This document shows positions 14,861 to 23,448 of a stretch of DNA of 64,000 bases, in pieces. The position numbers and the translations under genes were made by a program. How positions within the stretch are numbered: position 1 is the stretch's first letter; each line of letters begins with the position of its first letter. This stretch comes from a virus, in the IMG/VR virus record IMGVR_UViG_3300036792_000267, positions 1 through 64,000 of that record; one strand, written 5' to 3'. The notes under the pieces are model-generated. The model made no database searches, was not told where the DNA came from, and worked only from the letters and a program-made list of their open reading frames with translations.

Positions 14861-15486
14861 CAGGAGTCGACAACAACCCGGCGGTGGGCCGGTACTACCC
14901 GTACGAGTTTGTTTGCGGGGACGCTCTCAAGCTGGACTCAGGCGGGCGGCCCGTGTCGGCCCTGGAGCCTGGTTACCTGCGGCAGTTCGACCTCATCCAC
15001 CTGGGCGGCCCGTGCCAGCCCTGGAGCAAGATGATGAACTGCCGCCCGGGGCTGCGCGAGAAGTACACCGACCTCATCGGGCCGCTGCGCCCGGTGCTTG
15101 AGGAGAGCGGCGTGCCCTACGTCATCGAGAACGTGGAGGGCGCCCCGCTCAGGGACCCCGTCTGGCTGTGCGCGGTGGCGTTCGGCGTTCCCGAGCTGCT
15201 CCGGCACCGCGGGTTCGAAACCGGCAACGGCCTGGTCATCCCGCCGTTGTACCACCCTAAGCACCCGCTGAAGGCCAGCAAGGCAGGTCACTGGGTGCCG
15301 GGCACGGCGATGTCCCTGGCCGGCCACTCCGCCCCCATCGCCAAGGTCCGCGAGCTGATGGGCGTCACGCGCTACGTCCCGCGCGAGATGCTGATGGAGG
15401 CTGCCCCCGGCTACATGACCGCTTACGTCGCCGCGCACGCCGTGGCCTACCTGAGCCAGGAGGCGGCGTTATGGCCGATGCGGTAG
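14764..15486 (+). CDS. Cytosine-C5 DNA methyltransferase-like protein
   Basis: The product is 240 aa. SAM-binding motif I R-V-L-D-I-G-C-G-A-G is at 11-20; motif IV L-G-G-P-C-Q-P-W has the catalytic Cys at 84; motif VI V-I-E-N-V is at 120-124. It is short for a restriction-type methylase (usually above 300 aa) but matches the compact C5-type methylases common in actinophages. A likely role is protecting the element's DNA from host restriction. A target-recognition region is not evident. Confidence 0.7.
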   Translation: MGRHGRGGRKRVLDIGCGAGISSDGYAAYFDVTGVDNNPAVGRYYPYEFVCGDALKLDSGGRPVSALEPGYLRQFDLIHLGGPCQPWSKMMNCRPGLREKYTDLIGPLRPVLEESGVPYVIENVEGAPLRDPVWLCAVAFGVPELLRHRGFETGNGLVIPPLYHPKHPLKASKAGHWVPGTAMSLAGHSAPIAKVRELMGVTRYVPREMLMEAAPGYMTAYVAAHAVAYLSQEAALWPMR

Positions 15487-16934
15487 CTCACGGGAACACG
15501 GTCCTGGCTGCCATCGTGGCCGGCGGCGGGTCGGTGAAGGCGCTGGACCACGCGGCCGAGCGGCTGGTCATGCCCGAGCTGTTCTTCACCGACACCGTTC
15601 AGCTCAAGCTCTTCCTGCTGCTTGAGCGGTACCGCCGCCAGGCCGGCGGCATCATGAGCCGCGAGGTGCTGAGCGACCTGCTGCGCGGGCGCAAGCCCGG
15701 CACCATTCAGATGTACGAGGAGGCCTACGACGGGCTGGCCGCGGCGCTGCCCGAGGAGCATCAGTTCCGCCATGCGGTCGACCAGTTGCGCGAGCTGGCG
15801 GCCAAGCGCTTCACTGGCGAGGCGTTCGCCGTGGGCAGGCAGATCCTTGACGCGAGCGAGGCCGAGCCGGTGAAGCTGGAGGACGGCCGGACGCTGTGGG
15901 GGCACCTGGAGGCGCGCGCGTACGTGCAGGCTGCTCTCGCCGACGCGGAGCAACTGGGGTCGGAGGCGGATACCCCGGCAGGCAATGTCACTGGCGAGGG
16001 GGATGAGGTGATGGCTGCCTACGCCCGCGCCAAGGAGCTGCGCCAGTCCGGTCGCCCGGTTGGCGTCCAGCTCGGCTTCCCCGAGCTGGAGCGCTCTCTG
16101 GGCGGCGGCATCGGCAAGGGGCTGTGCTTGATAATCTCGCCCACCTCGGTCGGCAAGTCCAGCCTCTGCGTGCACGCTGCCTGGCACAACGCGGTCGTCC
16201 ACGGGCGCAACGTGTTTTACTTCACCACCGAGCAGCACTACGACGAGGTGCGGGTGAAGCTGTTCGCCCGGCACTCGCGCCACCCCAAGTTCGGGCTTCC
16301 GCGCGGGCTCGACACCCTGGACATCATGTCCGGCCGCCTGTCCGAGGAGGAGGAGCGGGCGCTGGCCTGGGTCGCCGACGACCTGAAGACCGGCGGCTAC
16401 GGGGAACTCCACGTTGTGCAGATGCCTGAGCACTGCACGGTGGCGGCGTTCTCCGGGCGGGCGGAGTCGATGGCTCGTCGGTGCCTCCCTGAGCTGATGG
16501 TGTTCGACTACCTGCAGTTGTGCGACCCGGCGCAGTTGTCGCGCGACTCTAAGGTGCACGAGAACCAGTCGGGCATCGTCAAGGCGTCGCACCGCTGGGC
16601 GGAGACGGCGTTCCACGGCAAGGGGGTTTCCCTCATCTCCCCCTGGCAGCCCAACCAGGGCGGCGCGCAGGCTCTGCGGGGCAGCGGGCCGTTCTCGGTC
16701 GACACGCACATGAGCCAGTCGTCGGAGGCAGGCAAGACGGCGGGCCTGGTGCTCGCGCTGGCCGCGCCGGAAGAGGACACCTCCCGCGGGCGGGCGGCCC
16801 CGCTGGTGCTGTCGGTCGAGAAGAATCGCAACGGCCGGAAGGGCGCGCGGGCGCAGATTGTCGCCGACTACGCGACCAGCTACTTCACCGACCGGGAGCT
16901 GCCGGACGAGGACCCGATCGACTTCGGGGAGTGA
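15471..16934 (+). CDS. Replicative DnaB-type helicase
   Basis: The product is 487 aa. An N-terminal helical domain (1-170) precedes a RecA-like ATPase domain with Walker A S-P-T-S-V-G-K-S-S at 223-231 and Walker B E-L-M-V-F-D-Y-L-Q-L at 341-350. V-E-K-N-R-N-G near residue 455 fits the DnaB C-terminal motif. It should unwind the fork on the lagging strand. ATG 15471 overlaps the methyltransferase end by 16 bp and the primase-type zinc gene follows directly. Confidence 0.8.
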   Translation: MADAVAHGNTVLAAIVAGGGSVKALDHAAERLVMPELFFTDTVQLKLFLLLERYRRQAGGIMSREVLSDLLRGRKPGTIQMYEEAYDGLAAALPEEHQFRHAVDQLRELAAKRFTGEAFAVGRQILDASEAEPVKLEDGRTLWGHLEARAYVQAALADAEQLGSEADTPAGNVTGEGDEVMAAYARAKELRQSGRPVGVQLGFPELERSLGGGIGKGLCLIISPTSVGKSSLCVHAAWHNAVVHGRNVFYFTTEQHYDEVRVKLFARHSRHPKFGLPRGLDTLDIMSGRLSEEEERALAWVADDLKTGGYGELHVVQMPEHCTVAAFSGRAESMARRCLPELMVFDYLQLCDPAQLSRDSKVHENQSGIVKASHRWAETAFHGKGVSLISPWQPNQGGAQALRGSGPFSVDTHMSQSSEAGKTAGLVLALAAPEEDTSRGRAAPLVLSVEKNRNGRKGARAQIVADYATSYFTDRELPDEDPIDFGE

Positions 16935-16935
16935 C

Positions 16936-17469
16936 GTGCCGCGCAAGAGGACGCTGTACGCCATCGCGAACGAGCGCATCTCGTTCGACAAGGCCATGCA
17001 GTGGGCCGGGCAGGCCGGGGCGGTCGCGCGCGACCGCGGGGTCAAGGTCGCCTGCCCGTCTTGCGGCGAGGACGGCGCGATGCGCGTCTACCCGAACCAC
17101 GGGTGGTGCTTCTCCGAGCAGGCGTACTTCTCCCCCGTCGGCCTGCTGGCCGAGGTCTGGGAGATGGACCGCGACACCGCCGCCAAGCGGGCACTGGACA
17201 TGATCGGCTACGCGCCGCCGGAGTACCCCGAGCTGTGGGAGGCCGCGCAGCGCGACCCTGAGCCTGCGCTCGATGACCTGGCGACCGCGCTGCGCCTGTA
17301 CTGCGCGCGGGTGTGCCCGGACTGGGCTGCCCGGCAGTACGAGGATGCCGTGGCGAGCCGGCTGGCCCGCTGCCTGGGGGCGCTGCGGGCGGTCCGGACG
17401 GAGGAGGACTGCCGGAAGTGGCTCACGGTGGCGAAAACGGTCATGGGGCGCGTGCTGTCTCGGCACTAG
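16936..17469 (+). CDS. Primase-type zinc-binding protein
   Basis: The product is 177 aa from GTG 16936 with GGGGAG upstream. Residues 35-75 (A-C-P-S-C-G-E-D-G-A-M-R-V-Y ... W-C-F-S-E-Q) resemble the CHC2 zinc domain of DnaG-like primases, although the last Cys of the usual four is not in place. No TOPRIM catalytic domain is present. Adjacent to the DnaB-type helicase, so a role in primer synthesis or origin recognition is likely. Confidence 0.6.
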   Translation: MPRKRTLYAIANERISFDKAMQWAGQAGAVARDRGVKVACPSCGEDGAMRVYPNHGWCFSEQAYFSPVGLLAEVWEMDRDTAAKRALDMIGYAPPEYPELWEAAQRDPEPALDDLATALRLYCARVCPDWAARQYEDAVASRLARCLGALRAVRTEEDCRKWLTVAKTVMGRVLSRH

Positions 17470-17479
17470 CGGAATAGAC

Positions 17480-17508
17480 TTGACTCCGGTTAAGCTATAG
17501 TTGAGACA
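17480..17508 (+). promoter_or_regulatory. Class 1 promoter/operator
   Basis: TTGAC-TCCG-GTTAA (17480-17493). The expected -10 position 17 bp downstream reads GAGACA (17503-17508), weaker than at the other sites; TATAGT at 17496-17501 is too close to serve as the partner. Drives the excisionase-like gene at 17546. Confidence 0.5.
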
Positions 17509-17545
17509 GCAACAACTCCCTTACCGAGGGGCTAGGAGAAGACAC

Positions 17546-17968
17546 ATGAAGAGGGACATTCCCGTTCTTGAGGGCTGGCTGAGCCTGCCGAAGGCAGCGC
17601 GCCTGCTCAGCGTGACCCGGCAGCGGGTCTTTCAGATGGGTGCGGAGGAAGACAAGCTGACCTCGCTGCGCCTCATTCCAGGCGCGGGCGACCGGCCGGC
17701 GGCCTACGTGGTCGGTGAGGCCGAGGTGTGCAAGCTGCGGCGCGAGCAGCTGGAGGCCAAGATCGCCTCTGTCAAGGCGGCGGGCGACCCTGACGGCCTG
17801 GCTGGCGAGCTGGAGACGGAGCTGGTGGAGGTTCAGCTGGACGCGGTTTCCCTGCTGTTCGCCCAGCTCGGGGCAGCGGCGGAGGCCGCGGACGTCGCCG
17901 GTGACGCGGACCTGGCCAGGCTGCTGCGCAAGCGGAGGGCGAATATGCGGGCCCCTGTCGCTGCCTGA
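17546..17968 (+). CDS. MerR/excisionase-like helix-turn-helix protein
   Basis: The product is 140 aa. ATG 17546 has AGGAG 7 nt upstream. Residues 8-30 (L-S-L-P-K-A-A-R-L-L-S-V-T-R-Q-R-V-F-Q-M) match the helix-turn-helix of excisionase/MerR-type proteins. A helical tail (75-140) may dimerise. First gene after a class 1 promoter, so it could be its regulator. Confidence 0.6.
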   Translation: MKRDIPVLEGWLSLPKAARLLSVTRQRVFQMGAEEDKLTSLRLIPGAGDRPAAYVVGEAEVCKLRREQLEAKIASVKAAGDPDGLAGELETELVEVQLDAVSLLFAQLGAAAEAADVAGDADLARLLRKRRANMRAPVAA

Positions 17969-17983
17969 GCGTAAGGTGACGGC

Positions 17984-18280
17984 ATGCCCGAGCACGACTA
18001 CCTGGATAAGTCTGTCCCGGCTGCCCTTGACGATGACTTCAAGGCCCCGTGGTTCGACTGGCTGACGGAGCAGTGGCCCGAGCGGGACACCGCCCGGGGC
18101 TGCCTCGCGGCGGTGCACCGCATGGATGTTGAGCGCGCCATGCAGCCGCCGGTCGTCAACGTCACCGTGCCCGGCATCCCCGGGCACTTCACCGGGACGC
18201 TCGGCGGCGGCGAGGTGGCCTACCTGCCCGACCCTGCGCTCACCGGCGCGTTCACGGCCTTGCCGGATTCCCTCGCGTGA
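17984..18280 (+). CDS. Hypothetical protein
   Basis: The product is 98 aa from ATG 17984. Acidic N-terminus, strand-rich middle (VVNVTVPGIPGHFTGTL). Unrecognised; GTGA overlap with the SWIM-type gene. Confidence 0.55.
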   Translation: MPEHDYLDKSVPAALDDDFKAPWFDWLTEQWPERDTARGCLAAVHRMDVERAMQPPVVNVTVPGIPGHFTGTLGGGEVAYLPDPALTGAFTALPDSLA

Positions 18281-18528
18281 GGGTTTCGGTGCGGGCCGTG
18301 CAGCCGGTGCCGCATCGCGGGGTTCTCGCCCCCGTCTGGGAGATGCCCGTCAGGTCGGCCCGCTACGACGACACGGACTACCTGGTCCGGCTGCTCCTCG
18401 ACGGCACCTGGGCCTGCACCTGCTCGGCCTACAACTACGGGTCGCGGCTTGACGGGGAATGCCGTCACATTGACATCGCCCGGGAGGAGCGCGAGCGCCG
18501 CATGACGCTCGCCTTCCTGCTGTGCTGA
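18277..18528 (+). CDS. SWIM-type zinc-finger protein
   Basis: The product is 83 aa. W-A-C-T-C-S-A-Y then E-C-R-H-I gives the CxC...CxH pattern of SWIM domains, used to bind DNA or protein. Single-domain phage versions are known from actinophages; role here unknown. Confidence 0.6.
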   Translation: MRVSVRAVQPVPHRGVLAPVWEMPVRSARYDDTDYLVRLLLDGTWACTCSAYNYGSRLDGECRHIDIAREERERRMTLAFLLC

Positions 18529-18543
18529 GGCGTAGGAAAGGAC

Positions 18544-18888
18544 ATGAGCAATCGCCGGACCTCGGTTTACGAGCGCGACGGCTGGCAGTGCCAGATGCCG
18601 GTGTGCTTGTGCCCGGATGGCCGGGCCATTGACCCGGGCCTGCGCGGTACGGGCAGCTTGTGGGCGCCGAGTATCGACCACGTAGTTCGCCGGTCGATGG
18701 ACGGGCCGAACAGCGAGGATAACGTGCGCGCCGCGCACCGGCGCTGCAACATGGCGGACGCTGAAATCCCGCCAGCCCGCCCGCGGCGGGAAAAGCCGTT
18801 GCGGGAGCCGCACCTCAGCTACCGCATCGGTGACCTGTACGCCGAGCAGGCGCAGTTTTTCGGTGACCAGGGGAGCCGGTGGTCATGA
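18544..18888 (+). CDS. HNH endonuclease
   Basis: The product is 114 aa. ATG 18544 follows AAGGA. Y-E-R-D-G-W-Q-C-Q begins the domain, I-D-H-V-V supplies the catalytic His near residue 40, and N-V-R-A-A-H-R-R-C-N closes the beta-beta-alpha-metal fold. Could act in homing or packaging; terminase lies far away at 53 kb. Confidence 0.75.
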   Translation: MSNRRTSVYERDGWQCQMPVCLCPDGRAIDPGLRGTGSLWAPSIDHVVRRSMDGPNSEDNVRAAHRRCNMADAEIPPARPRREKPLREPHLSYRIGDLYAEQAQFFGDQGSRWS

Positions 18889-19154
18889 GAGAGCAGGGAC
18901 GCTGTGCCGGGTGCCAGGAGTCTGGCGAGCTGAAGAAGATCGAGCTTCACGTCATGACGTGCGCCAAATGGGCCGCTCTCTACCGTAGTGACCCGGCTGC
19001 CACGCTCATGCCTGCCCAGGAGCACGATCGCTGGGTGCGCGAGGAGCGCGCCGGCGAGCACAAGGCCGACCTGGACCGCCGGGTCGCCGATACCCAGGGC
19101 CGCAGGGCGGCATCGGTCGCCCGCTTCAAGGTCACCGACCCCCTGGAGGACTGA
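18885..19154 (+). CDS. Hypothetical zinc-finger protein
   Basis: The product is 89 aa. R-C-A-G-C-Q ... I-E-L-H-V-M-T-C-A-K-W gives a C-x2-C...H-x3-C zinc-binding pattern at residues 6-30, followed by a charged helix. ATGA overlap with the HNH gene. Confidence 0.55.
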   Translation: MREQGRCAGCQESGELKKIELHVMTCAKWAALYRSDPAATLMPAQEHDRWVREERAGEHKADLDRRVADTQGRRAASVARFKVTDPLED

Positions 19155-19450
19155 TGGCGACCAAGGGCGCATGGGAGGAGCTGTTCGGCGGCGGCCGGAA
19201 GTGGCGCGTGGCCGAGGAGGTGACCGGCGAGCGCACCGAGGCCGGCTACACGGTGAAGTTCTCCCGGGGCCGGTTCGAGCTGCCCGTGGGCGCGGCGTTC
19301 CGGTCCCTGCTGTCGACCAACCTGGGACGGCGCGGCCTGCTGCTCATCGAGACCAGCGCCGACGGGTCGGCCGACATCCCCGGTTCACGCATCGCGGTCG
19401 GCGAGGCGTCGGTCAGCCGTGCCCGCTCCCAGTTCAGCGCCGTGTGGTGA
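19154..19450 (+). CDS. Hypothetical protein
   Basis: The product is 98 aa, mixed alpha/beta, unrecognised. ATG 19154 overlaps the previous TGA. Ends the operon 13 bp before the next class 1 promoter. Confidence 0.55.
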   Translation: MATKGAWEELFGGGRKWRVAEEVTGERTEAGYTVKFSRGRFELPVGAAFRSLLSTNLGRRGLLLIETSADGSADIPGSRIAVGEASVSRARSQFSAVW

Positions 19451-19463
19451 TTCCGCAGTTAAC

Positions 19464-19492
19464 TTGACGCGAGTCAAGAGAGAGACTAGTCT
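19464..19492 (+). promoter_or_regulatory. Class 1 promoter with a perfect palindrome
   Basis: TTGAC-GCGA-GTCAA (19464-19477) is a perfect 5-bp inverted repeat; TTGACG to TAGTCT (19487-19492) has a 17-bp spacer. GTTAACTTG directly upstream adds another half-site. Confidence 0.7.
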
Positions 19493-19531
19493 CGACCTAC
19501 TGGTGAGGTTGGTTTCAATGGGGAGTTCCGT

Positions 19532-20680
19532 GTGGCGTCTTCTCGTTCGGCTGTCTGCGTTGCACCTGCAGACTACGGAGAGCTTTTCATCGAGTACGGG
19601 GACGACATCAAGCGCGTGGTCTGGCGGCAGCTAGGAGCTATCGCCAAGCCCGTGGACGTTGATGACGGCGTTTCGTACATCCTGCAGCAGTTCATGGCCG
19701 CTGACGTGATTGCCCAGTACAAGCCGGGCACCATCAGCGAGTTCAACAAGAACCCGGTCACCTTCAAGGCCTTCATCCTGGCCAAGGTGGCCCTCTACTG
19801 CCGCGGCCTGCGCGAGTCGATCGGCCGCCGCGCCGGGCGCGAGCTGCTGCTGGTGGACTCGGGCGAGGACAGCTCGACGTGGCTCGGCCTGCTGAGCGGC
19901 ACGACGGACGAGTACCCGTCGCTTGCCGACACCGACGCCATGGACCAGCTCCGCGACGCGCTGGCGGCGTTCGCGCCGGCGCCGGGCAGTGAGCCCGTGC
20001 TGCCGCTGTTCGACGCGCTGGCCGAGCAGTTCGCCTCGGGCAGGACCGTCTCGGCGGCGGCGGTGCGCAAGAAGCTGGGTAAGAGCCAGGCCGAGACTGA
20101 GGCGTGGCTGGAGGAGCTGCGCGACGCGCTGCGCGAGGTTACCGCCGTCAGCCACCCGCTCCCCGTTCCGGAGCCCGAGCCTGTCTTCGCCCCGGCGGAC
20201 GACAACTGGATGGCCGACCTGCGCGAGGCAGCCTCCGGGGAGGTTACCTTCGAGCTGGGCGGCGTGAAGCTGTCGGCCGCTGAGGTCCGCGCCGCGGTCG
20301 CGGCGCTCAAGGAAGCCAAGGGCAACCGCGTGCTGCCCGCCTTCAAGGACACCGGCCACCGCCTCGCCGAGGCCGGCAAGACCTGGTACCTCGGGTTCGC
20401 CGAGACGGTCATGCAGCAGTACCCGCACCTGCGCACGCCTGCGCGACGGCACGCCGAGGGGCACTTCGGGCGCGTCAAGCAGGCTCTCATCTACGGCCTG
20501 GAGCAGCTGGTCGCCGACAGACCTGTGACTGAAGCTGTGCCCGTTCCTGTGGCTGAGCCTGTGGTTCCGGGCGCGGACCTGTGGGCCGAGCTGGAGTCGG
20601 TGCTCGGCCGGCTTCCCGGGTTTGACGCCGACACGACCGAGGCCGCGCTCGAAGCGGTCCGGCTGCTGGCGGCAGCATGA
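19532..20680 (+). CDS. Sigma-like or DNA-binding regulatory protein
   Basis: The product is 382 aa. GTG 19532 follows GGGGAG. Residues 15-110 (D-V-D-D-G-V-S-Y-I-L-Q-Q-F ... F-K-A-F-I-L-A-K-V-A-L-Y-C-R-G-L-R-E) resemble sigma-70 region 2. A helix-turn-helix-like stretch (V-S-A-A-A-V-R-K-K-L-G-K-S-Q-A-E-T-E) lies near 175-195. Two Pro/Glu/Val linkers separate a third helical domain. If a sigma factor, it would be the second on the element; confidence in that is low. Confidence 0.4.
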   Translation: MASSRSAVCVAPADYGELFIEYGDDIKRVVWRQLGAIAKPVDVDDGVSYILQQFMAADVIAQYKPGTISEFNKNPVTFKAFILAKVALYCRGLRESIGRRAGRELLLVDSGEDSSTWLGLLSGTTDEYPSLADTDAMDQLRDALAAFAPAPGSEPVLPLFDALAEQFASGRTVSAAAVRKKLGKSQAETEAWLEELRDALREVTAVSHPLPVPEPEPVFAPADDNWMADLREAASGEVTFELGGVKLSAAEVRAAVAALKEAKGNRVLPAFKDTGHRLAEAGKTWYLGFAETVMQQYPHLRTPARRHAEGHFGRVKQALIYGLEQLVADRPVTEAVPVPVAEPVVPGADLWAELESVLGRLPGFDADTTEAALEAVRLLAAA

Positions 20681-20895
20681 CGTTCGAAGTGCGTGTCATG
20701 TCCGCAGAAGAGGTGGTCGAGAGCGACGTGCGCTGCGGTGCGCAGCCGTCTCCTCGCTCGACGGCGCGCTGCGAGGATAAGCCGGGGCACTGGAGGCGGA
20801 ATTCTCCTGCGAGTGACTGGCATTCAGGTCGTACTCGGGGCGGCTACTGGAAGTTCTGGCCGGTCACCGACGAGGAGATGAAAAGTGACCCCTGA
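20677..20895 (+). CDS. Hypothetical protein
   Basis: The product is 72 aa from ATG 20677 (ATGA overlap). Two Cys and three Trp, no family recognised. Overlaps the delta-prime start by 11 bp. Confidence 0.5.
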   Translation: MTFEVRVMSAEEVVESDVRCGAQPSPRSTARCEDKPGHWRRNSPASDWHSGRTRGGYWKFWPVTDEEMKSDP

Positions 20896-21541
20896 GCAGG
20901 TACGCGCCGAGCTGGCGGGCGAGCTGCCCCCGGCTACTCTTGTGCTCGGGCCCGGGTCGTGGCCCCTGGCCGCCCAGGCGGCCGGCCCGGACTGGCTGAC
21001 TGGCTGTGACTTGTCGCCTGCTGACGTGCGCCAGCTTCGTGAGAATGTGTGGCTGTTGCCGGCCCGGGGCGTGCGGGTGGTCGCGCTCTGCCTGGACAAG
21101 GCGTCAGTGCAGGTGCAGAACATGCTGCTCAAGGTGCTCGAAGAGCCGCCGTCAGGCACCCGGTTCGTGCTCACGGGCGAGCGCCGTCCGCTGGATACCG
21201 TCGTCTCGCGCTGCCGGGTGTTGGTTGTCGGCCAGGAGGCGGCCGAGGGCGAGACTGACCCCCGGGATAAGGCTGCGGTCGCTACCGCGCTGCGTGCTGC
21301 GCGCTCCGGTCAGACTGCGCTGCTGGCCCAGGCACTGCGGGGCTGGGTGCCGGCGCAGGCGAAGCTGCTGACGGTGTGGGCGGCCGAGGCTGCTTCCGGC
21401 CAGTGGAAGGCCTTCGGCCCTGACACCGTGCCCGGCGTCAGCACCGACCAGGCGATGCGGCTGCTGACCGAGCTGGCGCGCTACCCGGGCGCGAAGCTGG
21501 GGGCGCTGGTCGCACTGGAGACGGTTTTCTCGCAGGGGTGA
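20885..21541 (+). CDS. holB: DNA polymerase III delta-prime-like clamp-loader subunit
   Basis: The product is 218 aa. L-D-K-A-S-V-Q-V-Q-N-M-L-L-K-V-L-E-E-P-P followed by R-F-V-L-T-G and V-V-S-R-C-R matches the core of delta-prime/DnaX proteins. There is no Walker A, as in delta-prime. It is shorter than bacterial HolB (about 330 aa). With DnaX (46675), delta (22105) and beta clamp (40846) it would make a complete element-encoded clamp loader. Confidence 0.7.
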   Translation: MTPEQVRAELAGELPPATLVLGPGSWPLAAQAAGPDWLTGCDLSPADVRQLRENVWLLPARGVRVVALCLDKASVQVQNMLLKVLEEPPSGTRFVLTGERRPLDTVVSRCRVLVVGQEAAEGETDPRDKAAVATALRAARSGQTALLAQALRGWVPAQAKLLTVWAAEAASGQWKAFGPDTVPGVSTDQAMRLLTELARYPGAKLGALVALETVFSQG

Positions 21542-21570
21542 TTGGCGGAGAGATTCCGGCCGCCCGATTG

Positions 21571-21595
21571 GACGTGACATTGCCCCCGTCACGTC
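21571..21595 (+). repeat. Inverted repeat before the 21608 gene
   Basis: GACGTGAC (21571-21578) and GTCACGTC (21588-21595) form an 8-bp perfect stem with a 9-nt loop. AGGAG follows directly. It may be an operator or an mRNA stem controlling translation. Confidence 0.45.
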
Positions 21596-21607
21596 AGGAG
21601 AGCCCCG

Positions 21608-22099
21608 GTGCCCGGTTCTAACGGCCAGCCCCGCAAGACCAACCGCGCGCAGCAGCGCGACGCCGCCGCACGGGCGCCTCAGCCTCCGCAGGGCCGCCCG
21701 GTTGCCCAGGGCCAGTTCTCGCCAGGTCAGCCGAGTCAGATGGCCCAGCCCCCTGTTCCGCCGTCGCTGGAGGGCGTTCAGGCTGAGTTCGAGCGGATGG
21801 TGGCGGCCAATCAGGTCAAGTTCGCCGAGCTGGCGGCCCGGGGTGACGCGCCGGACCCGTTCTTCATGGTGCATGCCCGGATCAATCACCTGATTGACGC
21901 CATCGCGCAGGCAACCGGGCCCAACGGCCCCCGCTGGGCCGCGATGACCCGGCTCGGGTTCGAGAAGTACATTGCCGCCCAGCTCGATCAGGCGGGCCCG
22001 CAGATGCAGCGCATGCGACTGGCCGAGGGGGGCCGCTACACGCCCGAGATGATCCGTGCCCTGGCCGCGCAGACGGGGACGCTCCGCCGGCCGCAGTAA
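21608..22099 (+). CDS. Hypothetical protein
   Basis: The product is 163 aa. GTG 21608 has AGGAG 8 nt upstream. A Gln/Pro-rich N-terminal 50 residues is followed by a helical domain (residues 55-155). Lies between the two clamp-loader genes; no family recognised. Confidence 0.55.
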   Translation: MPGSNGQPRKTNRAQQRDAAARAPQPPQGRPVAQGQFSPGQPSQMAQPPVPPSLEGVQAEFERMVAANQVKFAELAARGDAPDPFFMVHARINHLIDAIAQATGPNGPRWAAMTRLGFEKYIAAQLDQAGPQMQRMRLAEGGRYTPEMIRALAAQTGTLRRPQ

Positions 22100-22104
22100 G
22101 GAGC

Positions 22105-23043
22105 ATGGCTTCTTTCATCCAGTGGTCGAAGAAGAGACCCATCCGCCGGGTCACCTGGGTATGCGGCCCGGAGGACGTCCTTGTGCGCGAGGTCGTGGCG
22201 GCGCACCGCGAGGGGGCACCCCCTGACCAGTGCGCTGTCCTGTTCGCCGGGGAGGCCCCCGAGCGCTCTGTCTGGGACGTGTTGCTGGCCGACCCGCCGC
22301 CCGGGGGGCGCCGGACGGTCGTCTACGGCGCGGAGAAGCTGAAGGACGCGGGGAACGCGGCCCTGCTGGCCGCTGACCCCGGCCTGGAGGCCGCCTACGC
22401 CGTCTTCGTGTCCGCGGAGCCTGATTTCCCGCGCGACGGCACCGCGCTGGTGCCTGCCCTGGCCGCGCTGCAGGCGTCTAAGGCCGCGCAGCTCATCCGG
22501 TGCTGTGAGCCGTCCAAGACGGAGGACAAGACCGCCCTGGTGGCCTCCTGGTGGCCCGGGGCAACGCTTAACTTCGCCTACGACGTGCTGGCGCGGTGCG
22601 GGAGCCTGGAGCGGGCTTACCAGGCGTGCGAGCAGGCCAGGATGGCCGGGTTGAAGCCGTCGCGGGAGATGGCCGCGGTCGTGTGCCCGGCCGAGCCTGG
22701 CGGGGACTTCGCCGACCTGCTCATGGCGGGGGACAAGCGCCGGGCGTGCACGGCCATTGGCCGGCTCAGCATCTCCGACCTGGGCGCGGCCATCGGCCTG
22801 CTGGCCTCGCGCCTGGTTGTCGCCGAGCAGATCGGTATCGGGGTGCGGCACGGGCTGAGCCCGCGCGAGGCCGCGTCCCGCGAGCACGTCGACCGCTTCG
22901 TGGCCAGCCGGGTCATCCCGCATGCCGGCGCGTACAGCGCCGACCGCATCCGCCGGTGCCGCCGGGCCCTGGCCGTGACCGAATCCGCCTGGCGCGGCGG
23001 CACCCGTGCTGGTGTCGCCGAGTCCCTGATCGCACTCTGGTGA
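22105..23043 (+). CDS. holA: DNA polymerase III delta-like clamp-loader subunit
   Basis: The product is 312 aa, close to the usual delta length (about 330). R-R-V-T-W-V-C-G-P-E-D-V-L-V-R-E at 14-29 matches the HolA start; V-V-Y-G-A-E-K-L-K at 72-80 corresponds to the middle strand; the C-terminal helical domain contains D-L-L-M-A-G-D-K-R-R-A and L-L-A-S-R-L. Delta opens the beta clamp. ATG 22105 follows AAGGAG. Confidence 0.65.
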   Translation: MASFIQWSKKRPIRRVTWVCGPEDVLVREVVAAHREGAPPDQCAVLFAGEAPERSVWDVLLADPPPGGRRTVVYGAEKLKDAGNAALLAADPGLEAAYAVFVSAEPDFPRDGTALVPALAALQASKAAQLIRCCEPSKTEDKTALVASWWPGATLNFAYDVLARCGSLERAYQACEQARMAGLKPSREMAAVVCPAEPGGDFADLLMAGDKRRACTAIGRLSISDLGAAIGLLASRLVVAEQIGIGVRHGLSPREAASREHVDRFVASRVIPHAGAYSADRIRRCRRALAVTESAWRGGTRAGVAESLIALW

Positions 23044-23044
23044 C

Positions 23045-23227
23045 ATGTGCGCTGACTGCAAGGCTGACCTGGCCAAGGCTCAGGATGCCCTCGAAAAGAT
23101 GACTACTGAGCGGAACCAGCTGACGGTCATGCTCGGTGCTGCCATGACCGTCATGACCACCGAGCAGTTCGCCGAGGTGCGCCGTCAGGTTAAGCGGTAC
23201 GACGCCGGCGGAGATAGCGCCGTATAA
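23045..23227 (+). CDS. Small protein with CxxC and helix
   Basis: The product is 60 aa: C-A-D-C at residues 2-5 then a long amphipathic helix. ATG 23045 lies 1 bp after the delta gene. Unrecognised. Confidence 0.5.
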   Translation: MCADCKADLAKAQDALEKMTTERNQLTVMLGAAMTVMTTEQFAEVRRQVKRYDAGGDSAV

Positions 23228-23229
23228 GC

Positions 23230-23448
23230 ATGCAGGCTGTCCGCTCCCTCTACGTTCGGTGCTTCGGCTGCCGCCGCTGGGCGGCGCGGGCGTCGTGCGC
23301 TGAGGTGGGCGGCCTGCTGTACGGCCCGGAGTGCTCGGAGAAGGCTCGCCAGGCTTGCATCTACTGGTGCAGCTTGTGCGGGTGCATGTTCGGCGAGGAG
23401 GGGATGTTCTCGATGGACGTCTGCAAGCTCTGCGAGGCCGGGCTGTGA
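23230..23448 (+). CDS. Cys-rich zinc-binding protein
   Basis: The product is 72 aa with ten Cys in pairs (C-F-G-C, C-S-L-C-G-C, C-K-L-C), probably two zinc sites. Its stop overlaps the polymerase start (GTGA), so the two are co-translated. Confidence 0.55.
   Translation: MQAVRSLYVRCFGCRRWAARASCAEVGGLLYGPECSEKARQACIYWCSLCGCMFGEEGMFSMDVCKLCEAGL

Noticed and set aside
15447-17045. 532-aa open frame on the - strand
   Set aside because: Antisense to the DnaB-type helicase, whose motifs are unambiguous.
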